The notes below the pieces were generated by a model. It saw only the letters and a program-made list of their open reading frames with translations, did not search any database and was not told where the DNA came from. A program made the translations under genes and the position numbers. A stretch of 64,000 nt of DNA from Cryptomeria japonica (taxonomy: Eukaryota; Streptophyta; Pinopsida; Cupressales; Cupressaceae), in NCBI RefSeq assembly GCF_030272615.1, contig NC_081409.1, positions 209,109,190-209,173,189 of the forward strand, given 5' to 3'. How positions within the stretch are numbered: position 1 is the stretch's first letter; each line of letters opens with the position of its first letter. Below are positions 26,570-38,644 of the stretch, piece after piece.

Positions 26570-28389
26570 TCCCTTACAGGTTTTTATGCATCAATGTGTG
26601 GATTGCACATCACATGGATACTAAGGAAGACATTCGTCTGTATAACACATTGGCACCAGGGGATAAATGACTTTCATCAAAAACCACAATTATTTATATA
26701 GTGGACCGAAACAAAGTATCGCTTGGGTTGTTCCCTCACACCTGGCCTTAAGGGCTTCTCGAGAGGTAGGCCCTCTAAAACATAATAACAATTTTTCTTT
26801 CACCCAAGATCCAATAGAAGGCGAGAGAAAAGGATAACTTTTGTTATCATCTTAGGGTTCTAATCTAAATGCAAAGTGTTCCAAAAGAACAAAACACTCT
26901 AAGAAAAGTTATTTTACCCCTAAAGAAAATGATGTGACCCTAATTAGACTAGAAAAGAAATGACAAACACACACCTAAATTACCCCTGCAAGAAAATGAT
27001 TAGTAGTTTCAATGTTTGAAAACTTGTTAGGTTAATTTTAGAAACTCCAAGAAGAAATGTGAAAAGGGTCTTCGACAAGATGATAAAGACAGCTACACCA
27101 CTTCGTTAGGCCATAAGGGTTAGGAGAAAAACAAATCAAATGCAAAATTTTAACCTAAATGAAAAACAAAAAACAAATGCAGAAAACACAGATGCTACTA
27201 TACCTGACGTAGACACGAAAAGACCCAAACTGAGACCTGTTAAAAACCTGCAACCTATAAAATCACAAAGAACATATACGTGATAGAAAAGATCACATAT
27301 GAAATAATAAGTATCACATATGCGGCATAAAAGATCATATACGCAGTTTTGTGAAACTCAGATGCAACAAGATTGAACACAAATGCGACAAGAAACTACA
27401 AAATGTTGTCAAATCTAAAACACAGGCGTGGTAAAAGGATACTAATACGTACTAAAAAGATACTTATATGCTTGAATAGAGCTCGTAGATGTGGTAATAT
27501 GATGCATAGACACAATTCTGGTAAACCTACAAAATAGGAAATCAGACAAAAACATAGACACGACATAGTAACGCATATACACAATTTCAACATGTAATCA
27601 TCACTGGTCTGATCTGCAACTTGATAAAAAGACTTAAAAATGCAAAATGATGTTAGAAAAGGGGACTAAGGTCCCATCAGGTGTGCGAAAATGTATATGG
27701 TGAAAAGGGGTTGATAAACTATTCTAAAACCAAAGAAAGATACAACCACATAAGAACCTTAGTTCTACAATGAAATCCACCATCCACCAATGAAGAACCT
27801 AAAACATGTAAAACATCAACAAAAGAGAAAGATTATACCATTCACATGATTACTAGGGTTTGATCTTCATTGTTTCTTATCTCCATTGATCTTGTTTGAT
27901 ATGCTTGCTCTCAAATTTTGTATTGTACACAAGAGCTCAACAAGGAACGGATTGTGGTTGTGTAGATGCTTAAGTGATTGATTGCATGAGGATTTATTAG
28001 TTGATTAGGGTTTTGAAAGGATAAAGGAATCCTCTTATATAGAGAACACCTTAGAAAATAGAGGGATAAGATTAAGAGGTGAAAAGATAAATGGTCAGCT
28101 AGGATTAAAGGATAAATGAGGAAAATGGTAAAATATTAAGAAGATGGTTAAAGGTAAATTAAGAGATGAATGACGAGTGTCATGGAGTGAAAAAGCCAAT
28201 GAATTAATTAAATAAATAAATATTTATTTAATTAATAGAAGAGTTGGAGCCAATCAAATAAATAAGTTTAGGGAAAGGATAATTTAAAAAAATAAAAATC
28301 CATTCAATTAATAGAAGGATTAGGATAAGATAATTAAATAAATAAAAATACTTATTTAATTAGGCTAAGACAATTTTAGGTGTCTACAG
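26570..28389 (-). mobile_element. LTR-like region of family F, copy 1
   Basis: 27735-28389 matches 38645-39389 closely, including caccaatgaagaacMtaaa and atttatttaattaatag. Read on the minus strand it begins TGTAGACACCTAAAATTGTC at 28389. No polypurine tract lies next to it here. The other end is not defined. The 26570-27730 part contains a loose repeat of acatatRcgRnatRaaa phrases near 27270-27350. Confidence 0.6.
28203..28365. repeat. AT hairpins in family F, copy 1
   Basis: A 15-bp arm palindrome with a 4-base loop lies at 28203-28236 (attaattaaataaat / atttatttaattaat). A weaker relative lies near 28337-28362. Confidence 0.65.
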
Positions 28390-28537
28390 TACCAATAATG
28401 AATTTTAGTTTTTCAAGTTTGAGGATAAAATTATCTGAAGTTGAGGAAAGGAAATTTTATTGATTAGGTCCAAACCCTTATCATACAAAGAGTCAAGATC
28501 AATCATGACGCATAAATAAATTAAAGTGAGTACAAAT

Positions 28538-29428
28538 TGTTAAACACTACCAGATGCTGAGAGGGGGGGGGGGGGAGAAGTTGAATCAGCATATAGAAAA
28601 ACTTAAATAGAATTAACCTTTTTACTTATCATTCATTCCATATACCTTATGCATGAAAGTAAACAACTAAAACCACACAAGAACACCAAGATGTTTACGT
28701 GAAAAAACCAAATTGGGAAAAACCACAATGAGAACTATCTCAATATATGATAAATTGATTACAATGTTTAGGCTAGAGGCCAAGTAGCTCACTGCCCCTG
28801 AGATGACTTGCAAATCCAAGGTGCACAACCTTAGGGAAAGATACAAAAGATACTTGCAAACACTAAAGATCACTTCTTTAGGGAAATATACAATACTCCT
28901 AATAAAAAGATATCAATAAAGTTGAACTGTAAAGAACCACATCCACTAAAATTTTGATCATAAATTCACAATTCAAAACATATTAGAAACAGTCTTCATC
29001 ATTTCTTTGAAACACTTCTAGGCCATTGTATTGCTTCACATATGATTATCATAATACACACAACTACTCAAGCTCATTATACAATAATTTCATCCTTTTA
29101 TATTAACCTCAACTTCAATGACATCAATCACGTTGACCTAATTAGATGCAACATGCAAATACATGATTGTTGGCCCAAACAAAACTCCAATACAATGTGA
29201 AAGGGAAAATGAGACATTTGAGGCTGCACACCAAGTCGACACACCTTCTTGTCTATCCTAGAACATCTCCCATAGATCCACAACCAACTGTGCACATACC
29301 AAAACTTTATAGGTCAAGGACAAAAGATAATACTGTCAAAGCACACTGCCACAACTTTGTACAAACTTCAAAGTGGACCACTAAGAGTACTTGTGGATGC
29401 CCAAGATAGAATCAACAAATACACATTA
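28538..29428 (-). repeat. Element E 3' LTR, first part
   Basis: Starts TGTTAAACAC on the + strand and soon has a run of G (28561-28575) inside gctgagagg, as in other minus-oriented LTRs here. It also carries the phrase gggaaaaaccac at 28718. It continues at 33713 after element B. Sequence preceding it is caaat. Confidence 0.6.
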
Positions 29429-30325
29429 TGTAGTACCCTCACTTGTTTGAACTGATACTTTGTTCTTATTATTCTCAGTAGATACATTATCATTGGTTAT
29501 TTAGAATTGTATAACTTTGTTTCATGTTTTATCTGATTATGAGACATATGTTTTATTTGCAGTATTTATGTATTTATGTTTTATGGCACTATATGGTTTA
29601 TTGTTATGTACTGACGCTTTACTTCATCTATGCACTGTGTGTTGTGTATCTGCGAGTGTATGGGATGCATGGGGACGATTTTCCTTCACTCATCTCGGTG
29701 AGACAGGGAACGTCGCGAATCTCCTTCATCGGTGTGTATGTTAAAATTTTGATATATGTATATATGCATGTGTGGTCGGTGATGCAGGATGTTGCAGGTA
29801 CAAGTACCGGGTAGGTACGGGGTATTGTCTCCACCTGGCTACACAGGTCTGAGCGTGCCTTATATTTTCCGATGGAAGTGAAGGAGATAGTAGTTGACCC
29901 TAATTTTAGTCAGTTACACTCGGGTGAGTGCCTTCAGTAAGTCATTCTATCGATTGGTTGGGTTTTCATATTTTGTTGTTTGATTTTTATAAAAGTTGCT
30001 TGATGCTTGCTTAGTCTGCATATCCAGTGTCCCAATTTTTGTATGTAATTGGTAACTGTTACGTTTATTACGTCCATAAGAGTAGTTATTTGAGTTGAGA
30101 TAAGGTGATCGCATTATCAGTAGTTATATTGTCATCGGTTTACTGTGATAGTGGATTATGCGTATATATATTTAGAATTATAAATATGTCATGTTTTATA
30201 AACTTTTCGAACGTATAATATATACGTAATTCAATTATTTGAAAATATATATATAGGAAAACGCCACTTGTTATAATATTAGAAAAATCAAAATACACAT
30301 TTACAAATGTAATGGCTAAGGAAGG

Positions 30326-30450
30326 ATTAATGTTTAAATAATTATATTAACAAAAGTCATTAATTGATTAATATTTAAATAATTATATTAACAAAAGTCA
30401 TTAATTGATTAATATTTAAATAATTATATTAACAAAAGTCATTAATTAAT
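30326..30450. repeat. Three tandem copies, 41-bp unit, in element B
   Basis: The unit tttaaataattatattaac, followed by aaaagtcattaattg, starts at 30333, 30374 and 30415. It lies upstream of the first TATA box. Confidence 0.85.
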
Positions 30451-30532
30451 TATTTAAATATAACAAAGGAAGGGTATTTAAACGTAATAGCAAAAGTTTA
30501 TTAAAGAAAACAAATAGAAATTGTTTCGACCT

Positions 30533-30540
30533 TATAAAAG
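30533..30540 (+). promoter_or_regulatory. TATA box 1 of element B
   Basis: tataaaag, followed within 60-100 bases by palindromes (30598-30636) such as gtcggtattaccaccgac. It would place the palindromes in a 5' leader. Confidence 0.5.
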
Positions 30541-31165
30541 GTGGCGGGTTTAGGTTTTGGTTGTTTGGGCTATGGTGGTCGATGGTAATATCAACCACCC
30601 CCCCTTAATATAGGGAGGGGTCGGTATTACCACCGACTACCCTCCTCCTTCGCACACCACGTTTCCTCCTTCGTACACCACGTCTCCCCTTCCACCATAA
30701 ACTCAACAGACAGCACGTAGAGGTGAGTATTTCTGTGGGTACACTGCAGTCAGCAAATGGTGGAGGATACCTCTCGCAGTTTTAAACAATAACCATCACC
30801 TCTCCACATTTAGTTTTCTCCACGAGCTCCAGTTCGTTGGCAACTAACAGCTGATGGACCGGTTTGAAAGGAGAATAAACTGGCGTGCAAGTTGGAAACT
30901 AAACCATAATTCTTAATGGACTCTAGACCTGGCAGTTTGAACGCTCAAGTCGTTGTTTGCAAATGCATCAGTGAATGAAACAATAAGTTAACCTCTCCAC
31001 CCAGCCGATAGGTGTCATAATCATTATCAATGGAGTGCTAAAGACTGAAGATAACAAGAGGTGAACTCTCTGCGTGGAGGAAGTAGAAGAGTTAGTGGAA
31101 AAAGAGTCTCAGTCGATAGCCATCACTCAGCCAGATTTAGGGGAGCGATAGATGTGTTCTTTTAG

Positions 31166-31173
31166 TATAAAAA
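31166..31173 (+). promoter_or_regulatory. TATA box 2 of element B
   Basis: tataaaaa inside agtataaaaaggggtg, about 575 bases before the ORF start. It fits a start site near 31195 and a leader containing one intron. Confidence 0.55.
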
Positions 31174-31449
31174 GGGGTGTGGGTAGAGAGCAAAGGGAGG
31201 CTTTTGGGGTGACATCCAAGGAAGGAAAAGGAACATAGAGAGGAGAGTAGAGATAGTGAGGGTAGCGCATGTTTTTGTAGTGTCAAGTGTGTGGTGTTTT
31301 AGAGAGGATAGTGGTTGATAGATTCAAGAGAGAGAGAGTTGTTTGGCCATATCTTAATAGAGCTGGAAACATTGGTTTAAAGGATTGCAAGCAAGATATA
31401 TTCATCAGCAAACGGGCGTCAAGGACTTGCAAATTGATCATCGCTTCAA

Positions 31450-31739
31450 GTAGGTCAGAAATCTCTTAGTGTTTAATCATTATTACTTGCAACCTCAGTT
31501 ATCTATCATGCTTATGAAATAAATATGGTCATGTTTTCGTTATTCGTTAGAGTTGTTAAATAAAATCGTTTAGTAGTAGTTGTGTTTACATTAGGACTAA
31601 AGAAGTGGAATAGTTGTAAGTTTAAATTTCTTAATGGAAGAAGGGTATGATTACGTTCAACACCTAGATATTAAGGTTTATTTGACATAGCTCTAGGAGA
31701 GTTCTGGGAAGTAATAAGTTTACCATTGATACATTACAG
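31450..31739 (+). other. Likely 5' UTR intron of the element B gene
   Basis: Donor caa|gtaggt at 31450 and acceptor gatacattacag ending 31739, two bases before the ATG. The intervening sequence is AT-rich, as expected of a plant intron. Prediction only. Confidence 0.45.
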
Positions 31740-31741
31740 AG

Positions 31742-32137
31742 ATGGTACGAACCAAACAGACGGCTCGCAAATCAGTAGCGGGTTATGCTCACTACCTAAA
31801 AGTCAAGAAAGACTCTTTGACTCCTGTCCAGCCCGTTGAGGAGGACAACCCTGCCAAAGAGAACCCAGCTCCAGAAGGGAGCAAAGAAATAGAAAAAGGT
31901 CCTATTCAGAGCCCAACCAAAGAAGCTACCACTGAGAAAGGAAAAGAACCCAAGCCAGAGTGCTCGCCTGAAAAGCCAATAGTGATTAGTTCTGACTCGT
32001 CGGAGGGGTATACCCCCTTGAGTGATAATGAGTCTGTGGGGTACTTTCCCCGAAGTGAAAGCAAATCTGAAGGATATACTCCTTTAGATCATGCTGAGTC
32101 TGACGAGTGTACTTCTCCGTATTTTTCAGAGGAATGA
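31742..32137 (+). CDS. 131-residue protein with histone H3-tail N-terminus
   Basis: The ORF is complete. Residues 1-11 read MVRTKQTARKS, identical to the histone H3 start except Val for Ala at mature position 1. The positions equal to H3 R2, K4, R8, K9 and S10 are all kept, and G13 and A15 also match. After that it departs from H3 and there is no histone fold. The middle (about 25-75) is rich in Pro, Glu and Lys. Residues 78-87 (KPIVISSDSS) look like a SUMO-interaction motif, a hydrophobic core before Ser/Asp. The C-terminal 45 residues repeat S-x-G-Y-[TF]-P three times (SEGYTPL, SVGYFPR, SEGYTPL), acidic and Ser-rich. Codon use is more GC-rich than the surroundings. I know of no named family. 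A role in binding chromatin readers or modifiers is inference. Confidence 0.7.
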   Translation: MVRTKQTARKSVAGYAHYLKVKKDSLTPVQPVEEDNPAKENPAPEGSKEIEKGPIQSPTKEATTEKGKEPKPECSPEKPIVISSDSSEGYTPLSDNESVGYFPRSESKSEGYTPLDHAESDECTSPYFSEE

Positions 32138-32163
32138 TGTAACACTCTTGTATTAAAAAGATA

Positions 32164-32169
32164 AATAAA
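32164..32169 (+). terminator. Poly(A) signal after the H3-tail ORF
   Basis: AATAAA with overlapping repeats (aaataaataaaaataaag) 27 bases after the stop codon. Confidence 0.5.
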
Positions 32170-33712
32170 TAAAAATAAAGGCATTCTTCTATGAAGAAAA
32201 GTATTACGTTTTATTGTAAAGATTTTTCTGATGAAATGAATATTTCTATTTTAATCTTTGTTATTTGTAAAAATGGAAATTATTAAGGTAACATACCTAT
32301 AGTTGTTATCAAGAGTAATAGAACTCTTAAACTTGTCATTACGTGTAAAATTATGTGTTTTACCGACCATATTGTTCTGTGTGTCTTGACAATCATGTTT
32401 ACGTTTTGCAAGTTAATTTTTGTGATAAGAATTGGTACATAGGATTATCATGTTTTATATGGCGGTCGCAACTAAGTACATTATGTCATGTTGTCAATTT
32501 GTCTTGTGTTGTGACTTGGCCAGTATATATTAGATGTATAACCTTAAGGGACTGAGCCGCTATGAGTTGTTAGTGATGGCCCAAACCTTTGGTTAGTAAT
32601 TTTATCTTTCATTGAGATAGGTCAAGTTTGGGAATGGCTATTTGTGTCGCCATAGAGTTTTGTAGATAGAACTAACCCATAGTGTCCTAAGAGAGAGAGT
32701 GGCTTTCGAGCGGGAACTGTGCCGAAGAGGTAACTGGATAACCCGTAGGAAGTTGGTTAAGAAAGTGAAAACCTAATAAATGACTAGGGAAGGGTAGAAT
32801 AAAAGTTAAATGAAATAATGTGCCTTGCACATAGGTGAGTGCTAGTATAGGGCTCATAATGTAGCGAGAAGGCCTGGAATGGCAAACTTACCACCTTGTC
32901 TTCATGAGAGGATTGGTAAGGTTCGCATGAGTTTTAGTTGGAATCGGAGGCTCGGGAGAGGTCACCAGGATAACCCAGGATGGGGGCCGGGACCTATGGA
33001 GGCTGTACCATGGTATCCACCATAAGACATGCGATGACACTTTCTCCTTAGAGTCACTAGTGTTCAGTGTGTTAGGTTACATGAATGTAAGTGGAGTCTT
33101 GTAGTCTTTTGTTCTTGTATCATTTTGCTTGCTTGAGGGTTATCTACTATCTCCAGCATGGTGGGGTGGTTCCTTTTCGGAATCACATGGTCGGGTGGTA
33201 GTGTCACTTCCGATCGGATGTTCTGGTACGTATCTTCGGGCGAGGAAGGACTTCGCTGATGATCTTGGATCATGATTCATGTACCGACTCTTCTTCCTAT
33301 CTATCTTTCAGTTAAATAATAGAGGTTTGAAAGAAACTATACGTAACTAACATTTTGTATCATTTTAGCTCATGATGTAATTTCATTTTGAAAACATGTA
33401 TATTGAATATTGAAAGCAAAGAAATATTGTAATATATGCTACTTCAATTACTGATTTCTGATGTATATAATATATGATTGCTTGAAGAAATTTAGATTCT
33501 TTCATTTCGGAAATTTCATCTTAAATATTTAATTTATGAAGTAATATTCGTTGGCAACCCTTAGGAAATTTAGGTGTAAATCTTCCGCTATGTTATTAGA
33601 TGTACTAAGGTTTAATCCATGCATTTAAAAAAAAAAAAAAAAAATTATTTCACCTTAGTTGCATAGAATATGTCGTTTTCCTTTAGGGTTCCTGACGGGG
33701 CATTACACATTA

Positions 33713-34038
33713 CACTAAATAATCAAATTGCATCACCAAAATACTAGTAGGTACAGGAATGTGCATTCTTTTACACTCACACCGAAACAAACACACTTGA
33801 CTAAACACCAATTGCGGATCCTAGAAACCAACACCAAAGATCTAAAAACTTCAAGATATATCATTATAAGCCTTCTAGAACAACCATAAATAGATTCCAT
33901 AGATCTAGATAACCACATTACCATTCCACTATAACTACACTATACCAAACCACATTTGGACCACAAGAATATAACCAAGTTGCGCATCTAAATCAATAAG
34001 TTTGACATCAATGACAGCAAGAACTCATATTTACAATC
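33713..34038 (-). repeat. Element E 3' LTR, second part
   Basis: Continues 28538-29428 across element B. It ends ...atatttaca at 34038, directly followed by atctccccct, the reverse of a polypurine tract in the same position as in the full-length Copia at 43831. Without B the LTR is about 1.2 kb. Confidence 0.6.
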
Positions 34039-34052
34039 TCCCCCTTTTTATT
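34039..34052 (-). promoter_or_regulatory. Polypurine tract of element E
   Basis: Read on the minus strand this is aaaaagggggagat, abutting the LTR. Confidence 0.6.
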
Positions 34053-34299
34053 CATGGAAACACTTGTGCCAGCTCCAAAATCGCCTCCCCTTTGACATTG
34101 GAGACAAAGGTGTCTCCTTACAACAAAAACCAACAACCTATATACAACTCCCCCTATCTACGATACTTCATCAAAACTGGAACTCAAAACTATATCACCA
34201 ACATGTTTATATATATTTACAATCAAAATTTTCTTACCGAAAAAAACATTTAACCACCTTGTTGAGCTAGGGGTATGATATTCTAATGGACAAATTTTA

Positions 34300-37200
34300 G
34301 TTCAGCCCAAGAAGCACTTCAATTAGCTCCTGCAAAGACCAAAAGGTTGCATTGACTCTCCATCTTCCATAGAATATTATTTGCCTCTTCACAACTTCCC
34401 AGAGCCTCCATTGTCTTGCTTTAGTCTTAAGAGTCTTTAATAATCTTCACCATAATGGTGAGACGCATGTCTATAATATATCTCAACTAGTATAAATCCT
34501 TCTTGACCCATTCTTTATGATTTATCAACAAACTAAGCTTTACGTATAAGCTCTCAAAGTGAAATATCCCTTTACAATCTCCATCTTCCTTAAAGTTCAC
34601 TAACTTAGACAACTCAACAATCTGATTCTCAAAAATAATTATCTGATCCTATAACCCTTGAGCTAACTCGGGCAACTTGTGACAAAATTGATATACTTCT
34701 ACAACTTTAGCTACACTCTTCTCAAAATGACTTATACTCTCTTGTAGCAGAATGTGTGCATCTGCACACTTGTTGACTAACTCTTCTAACTTTTTTTCCA
34801 TAGTCTTCTTCTAAACATCCTTCAAAATTGTAGCTTCCATATCAAAAACATAATTCTTTAATTTTTTAAGCAGTACCTATAATTTCTCTACATCACACAA
34901 TTATTCATCTAAAGTTGCCTCTAGAAGTCTCCCATGAATAAACTCCAATGTATCAGTCACTAAACTAGACCACTCTACCTGAGATATAATAAATTTATTT
35001 CTTGTAGTATGATCAAGGACATAAATTAAATACAAAATATGAATCAAGTGGCAATATTTTGAGGTCTGTTTGACCTTGAGACATGTGTACTTGTAGTAAC
35101 TCTACAATGACAATCAATTGAAACTTCATTTGTAACTACAACAAGTCTAATGTTGAATCTACAGAGTGCCTAGAAGATTCTCTGATAGACAACTCTCTCT
35201 TTTCAACTTCTGCATCATTCTCCTTCTCCTTCACATAGCTCTCCTTCTTCCCTTATGTCTCATATTTTGTTCTCTTTTGTCTTCTCATCCTCCTTCACTT
35301 CCTCTATTTTTTCCTTCTCTGGACTATTTTTCTTCTCTTCTTTCTTCTCCTCTTCTTCAATCTTCTCCTTCTCTTCTCTTTTGTCTTCCTGAATCTCCTC
35401 AAAAACATCCATTACATTCTTCTTTACATTCAACTGATCATCTAAAATAATATTTGGATTAACATTCTCCTTTTTTTGCTTATTTATTCTCCTTTATAGG
35501 TTTGTCAGACTACTTGTCTCTCCTAGACCAGATCCTATGTTTTTCTTAGACTCCAGAGGAGAAGATAAAGTAACCTTCAGTATTTCCTTAGCCTCCATTG
35601 CTTTATCTTTTGTTTGATTTATTATCCTCTGGATAACTTCTAAATCTCCTCTCATAATCAATTTTACCCTTCCCTTTACTCCGAATCTAATGTTTAGGGC
35701 ATGTTTGATCCTTGTCCTATCTTCCTTTGATAACGGACTAGTTACCATGTCTAGTGCTTAAGTCCTCAAATTTTGGCTCCTTCATTACCACAAACTTCCT
35801 CTTCTTGGTTAATACTTCCAAAAACTCCTTAGATAACTTATCCCCGAATATCATCAATAGCTTTGTCAAAGGTAATCATATATTTCATTATTGCCTTCTC
35901 AATCTTCTCTTTGTCTGCTAGAGGTGCGTCTAAATAGATCCCAACAAAGAACTCCAATGAATCATATTCACATATTGATTTTACTAGACTATCAAGATCC
36001 AATGACTAATAGTTTAGATCATCTTCAATTTTCTCTTCCTTTGGCTTGGCAGGCACTTTCTTCTTAACCTCTTTTCTCTTCTTGGTAGGAGTAACTTTTG
36101 AAGTGACAAATGATCTTTTCCTTCTACTCAAAGGCACTATTTCCTCTTCTTATTCTTCTTCCTCTTCTTTCATCTTGGTTCTCTTGGACCTTCTCCAAAT
36201 ATAGAATTTCTCATTTTACACTTCCTCATTTGAGCTATCACTTTCTACTTCTTCCACTTCAAGCTCTAAATCATCTTTCTTTCTTGCATCTTTATGTTTT
36301 TGCATGTGTCTTCTTCTCACTTGTTATTAATCGATTAAGGGTTCTGGATAAACCTATCTTCATTGGAGGGGAGGCAGACACATACCTAGTCCTCCTATAT
36401 CCCTGTCTAGATAACCCCTCAATAGGAATCACACCAGTTGCTTCTATTACCAAAGGCATATCAATATCAATATCCTATTATAACTACTCAATAGGAATCA
36501 CACCAATTGCTTCTATTTCTCTTTCATCAAGTTAGCTTCAATCTCTACTACAATATCAAATCTAGGCTCATTTGGGTCTATCGACATCCATATCATTATA
36601 GCAATAGGCCTCTCAATCTCTTCTGTAGAAATTTTATAGGATATCTCTAGTACCCATGCAGTCCTTCACTCAACAACCTCTATATAATAGTTATCCCTAC
36701 TCCAACAAAAAGTTAATGCATCCTTATACTTGTGGACTACATCTAGAGGAAACCTTCCCCTTTCTTGCATAGTACCTTGAAAATTCTTAAACGAACCAGA
36801 ATATAGTGCATTGTATGCTTTATTATCAGTCCCAAAACTTCTAATTTGTTGTCTAATTTGTACTACAACAGGAGAAAACATATCCCAAAAATCATCCTTG
36901 GCTCCTAAAAGATCTTTCATAAACATGAATGCCAAACATATAATTAGAGATCTATATTTAAAAGGGTACTTTTCTTCATTCTCTCTAGGTTCTCTAGTAG
37001 CTTCTCCCTAAAAATTTCACACAAGTTGAATCTCTCTCCAACAGCGACCATCTAATGTGCAATATAAATGGCTATAGCAGTGGCAAAGACTTCTCGGTTC
37101 TAATAGTAGATCTTGTACACCATAATCTTTGTCACATATTGGATGCCCAAATAAACAATATTCTCTACTGGCATTGCCCTTCCATTAGATTTAGCACTTG

Positions 37201-37670
37201 TAAAATCTGTAATAGTGTCATTCTTCACAGTTTTCTTGTTCAAAAGCATACCAATGTAGCTCATACTAATTAATGCCCTAATGGCATCCCTTGTTATCAT
37301 ATAAGGTCACTCCAAATATATTATATCCTCATGAGTATGAATCAAAACGATCTTAATCCACTCCTCTTGGTAGCTAAAATTAGGAAATTCCTTCCACACA
37401 TTCAAACCCATTGCCAGAATTTTCTTATAATGCTCCTTAAATGTAGTTAAATATGCTTTAGTTAAAATATCCCAGATATCGTGAAACTTCAGATGACTAA
37501 CCTCTTTCAACTCAACATGAATGTATACCCTAACATCTTTAGTGTAGACACAGTCGATCGAAACCCTCAAAAAATGTACCTTCTTTTTCTTCCCCCATTG
37601 CCACATACAAATACGGCTTGGACATGGGTCGTGGCTTCAATTTAGGATCTACAACAATTGGAGTGGTCAT
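34300..37670 (-). pseudogene. Broken 3.4-kb ORF of element E, unknown product
   Basis: Read on the minus strand from an ATG at 37670 (MTTPIVVDPKLKPRPMSK). Coding-like stretches follow at 37606-37307, 37300-37100, 36935-36666 and 35748-35494, separated by stops and shifts. Content in order: a region with VENIVYLGIQYVTKIMVYKI, a middle with DMFSPVVVQIRQQIRSFG, then long Lys/Glu/Ser-rich low-complexity and coiled-coil-like sequence (about 36300-34500), which appears on the + strand as CT-rich text. Length and order resemble the ORFs of elements C and D. The matches IFREKLLENL here and ILxGKLHECL in D support kinship. No polymerase is present. Confidence 0.45.
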
Positions 37671-38029
37671 TTCAACCTTTCACAGAATTCATGGTGAACT
37701 TAGGGTTTACAGGAAAAATACTTCAAATGCATTGATCATACAAGAAACTCATTCACATACAACAACTCTCAAGATAGCAATATCACAACTAATCAGAATG
37801 ATTTCAAAAATCTTATTTATTTGTTATATCCACCAACTTAGGGCAATCTAACATAAATGCATTTTACCATTACAACTCATAAAGATGATACTCTGTTACA
37901 TCAATTTTCCTTAAACAATGTTGCAGACTAACAAAACCATCTGAAAACCTCTGGAAACACCTTTACAACCTTTTCCATGCTGAAAACAACTCAACATCGA
38001 AATCGCGAGGGGGTTGATATTCATTTCAC

Positions 38030-38560
38030 TCTCCCCCTTAGAAAATGCATTTTGTTTAGTTACTGGAAGAGGAATTTGCATCATTAGTAGGTGTAGACCC
38101 ATCCTCACTCTTTTCTTCCACCTTCCCATTTCATTTCTTTACCCACATCATCTTCATCTTCTCTTTTTATTCACTGATATCAATCTTCTTTACTGAACCA
38201 ATAGTTTTCTCAATCTTTCCTCTATAGAACCTAGAAATGTGTCCTTATTTATTGTGGTTATAACGAGTCGAATCTTGTTGCAAATCATTTCCACTTCTTC
38301 TAACATTAGATCTGCACTTAAAAGCCTTGTGCCCAAATTTGTTGCATGAATAATAGTATCCATTGAATGACTAAACATTTCTACCATAGTTATTCACATA
38401 TCCATTCCAAACCATTCTAATTTTGCACTCAATTTCCTTGTGTCTAAATTTATTACAAGAGTAGCACAAACCATTAAATTGTCAACTTTAGCTCTATATC
38501 AAAATTTATTATATAAAAAGTAGTTACCATTAAAGGTTGATGAATACCTTATTTGAGCAG
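38030..38560 (-). pseudogene. Gag zinc-knuckle relic
   Basis: Minus-strand frames show repeated CCHC-like units: NKFRHKEIECKIR, then CNKFGHKAFKCRS, then a third unit with the Cys replaced (YNHNKxGHISRFYR). Such knuckles end the gag of Copia elements. It lies upstream of the element E ORF on the same strand; whether both belong to one element is unproven. Confidence 0.55.
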
Positions 38561-38644
38561 GACGAGTCCTTCTGACATCTTTCTTATTCTAAACCGGAAT
38601 GAAACCTGTATACGATGAAATTTGGAAGATTAAACTATTGTAAA

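Larger units (their letters stand above)
29429..33707 (+). mobile_element. LTR-type insertion B (4.28 kb) with an internal gene
   Basis: Starts TGTAGTACC and ends GGGGCATTACA, with a perfect target duplication CATTA at 29424-29428 and 33708-33712. It is related to element A but oppositely oriented. Similarity is clear at both ends (29480-29880 and 32470-33260). The middle, about 30650-32350, has no counterpart in A and contains two TATA boxes, a likely spliced 5' leader, a complete ORF and poly(A) signals. I see no internal LTR pair, primer site or polymerase. It is either a very long solo LTR that encodes a protein or a non-autonomous element of a new kind. Confidence 0.8.

Noticed and set aside
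31742-32137. A histone H3 gene
   Set aside because: Only the first dozen residues match; the histone fold is absent and the rest is acidic low-complexity sequence.
33627-33643. Poly(A) tail of a LINE or processed pseudogene
   Set aside because: The A-run lies inside element B, and A has no separate insertion there; no duplication or coding sequence adjoins it.
22718-33707. A and B as the two LTRs of one element
   Set aside because: They face opposite directions and each has its own, different target duplication.
35166-36535. Ser/Leu/Phe-rich + strand open frames
   Set aside because: They are complements of the Lys/Glu/Arg-rich coiled-coil region of the minus-strand element E ORF.
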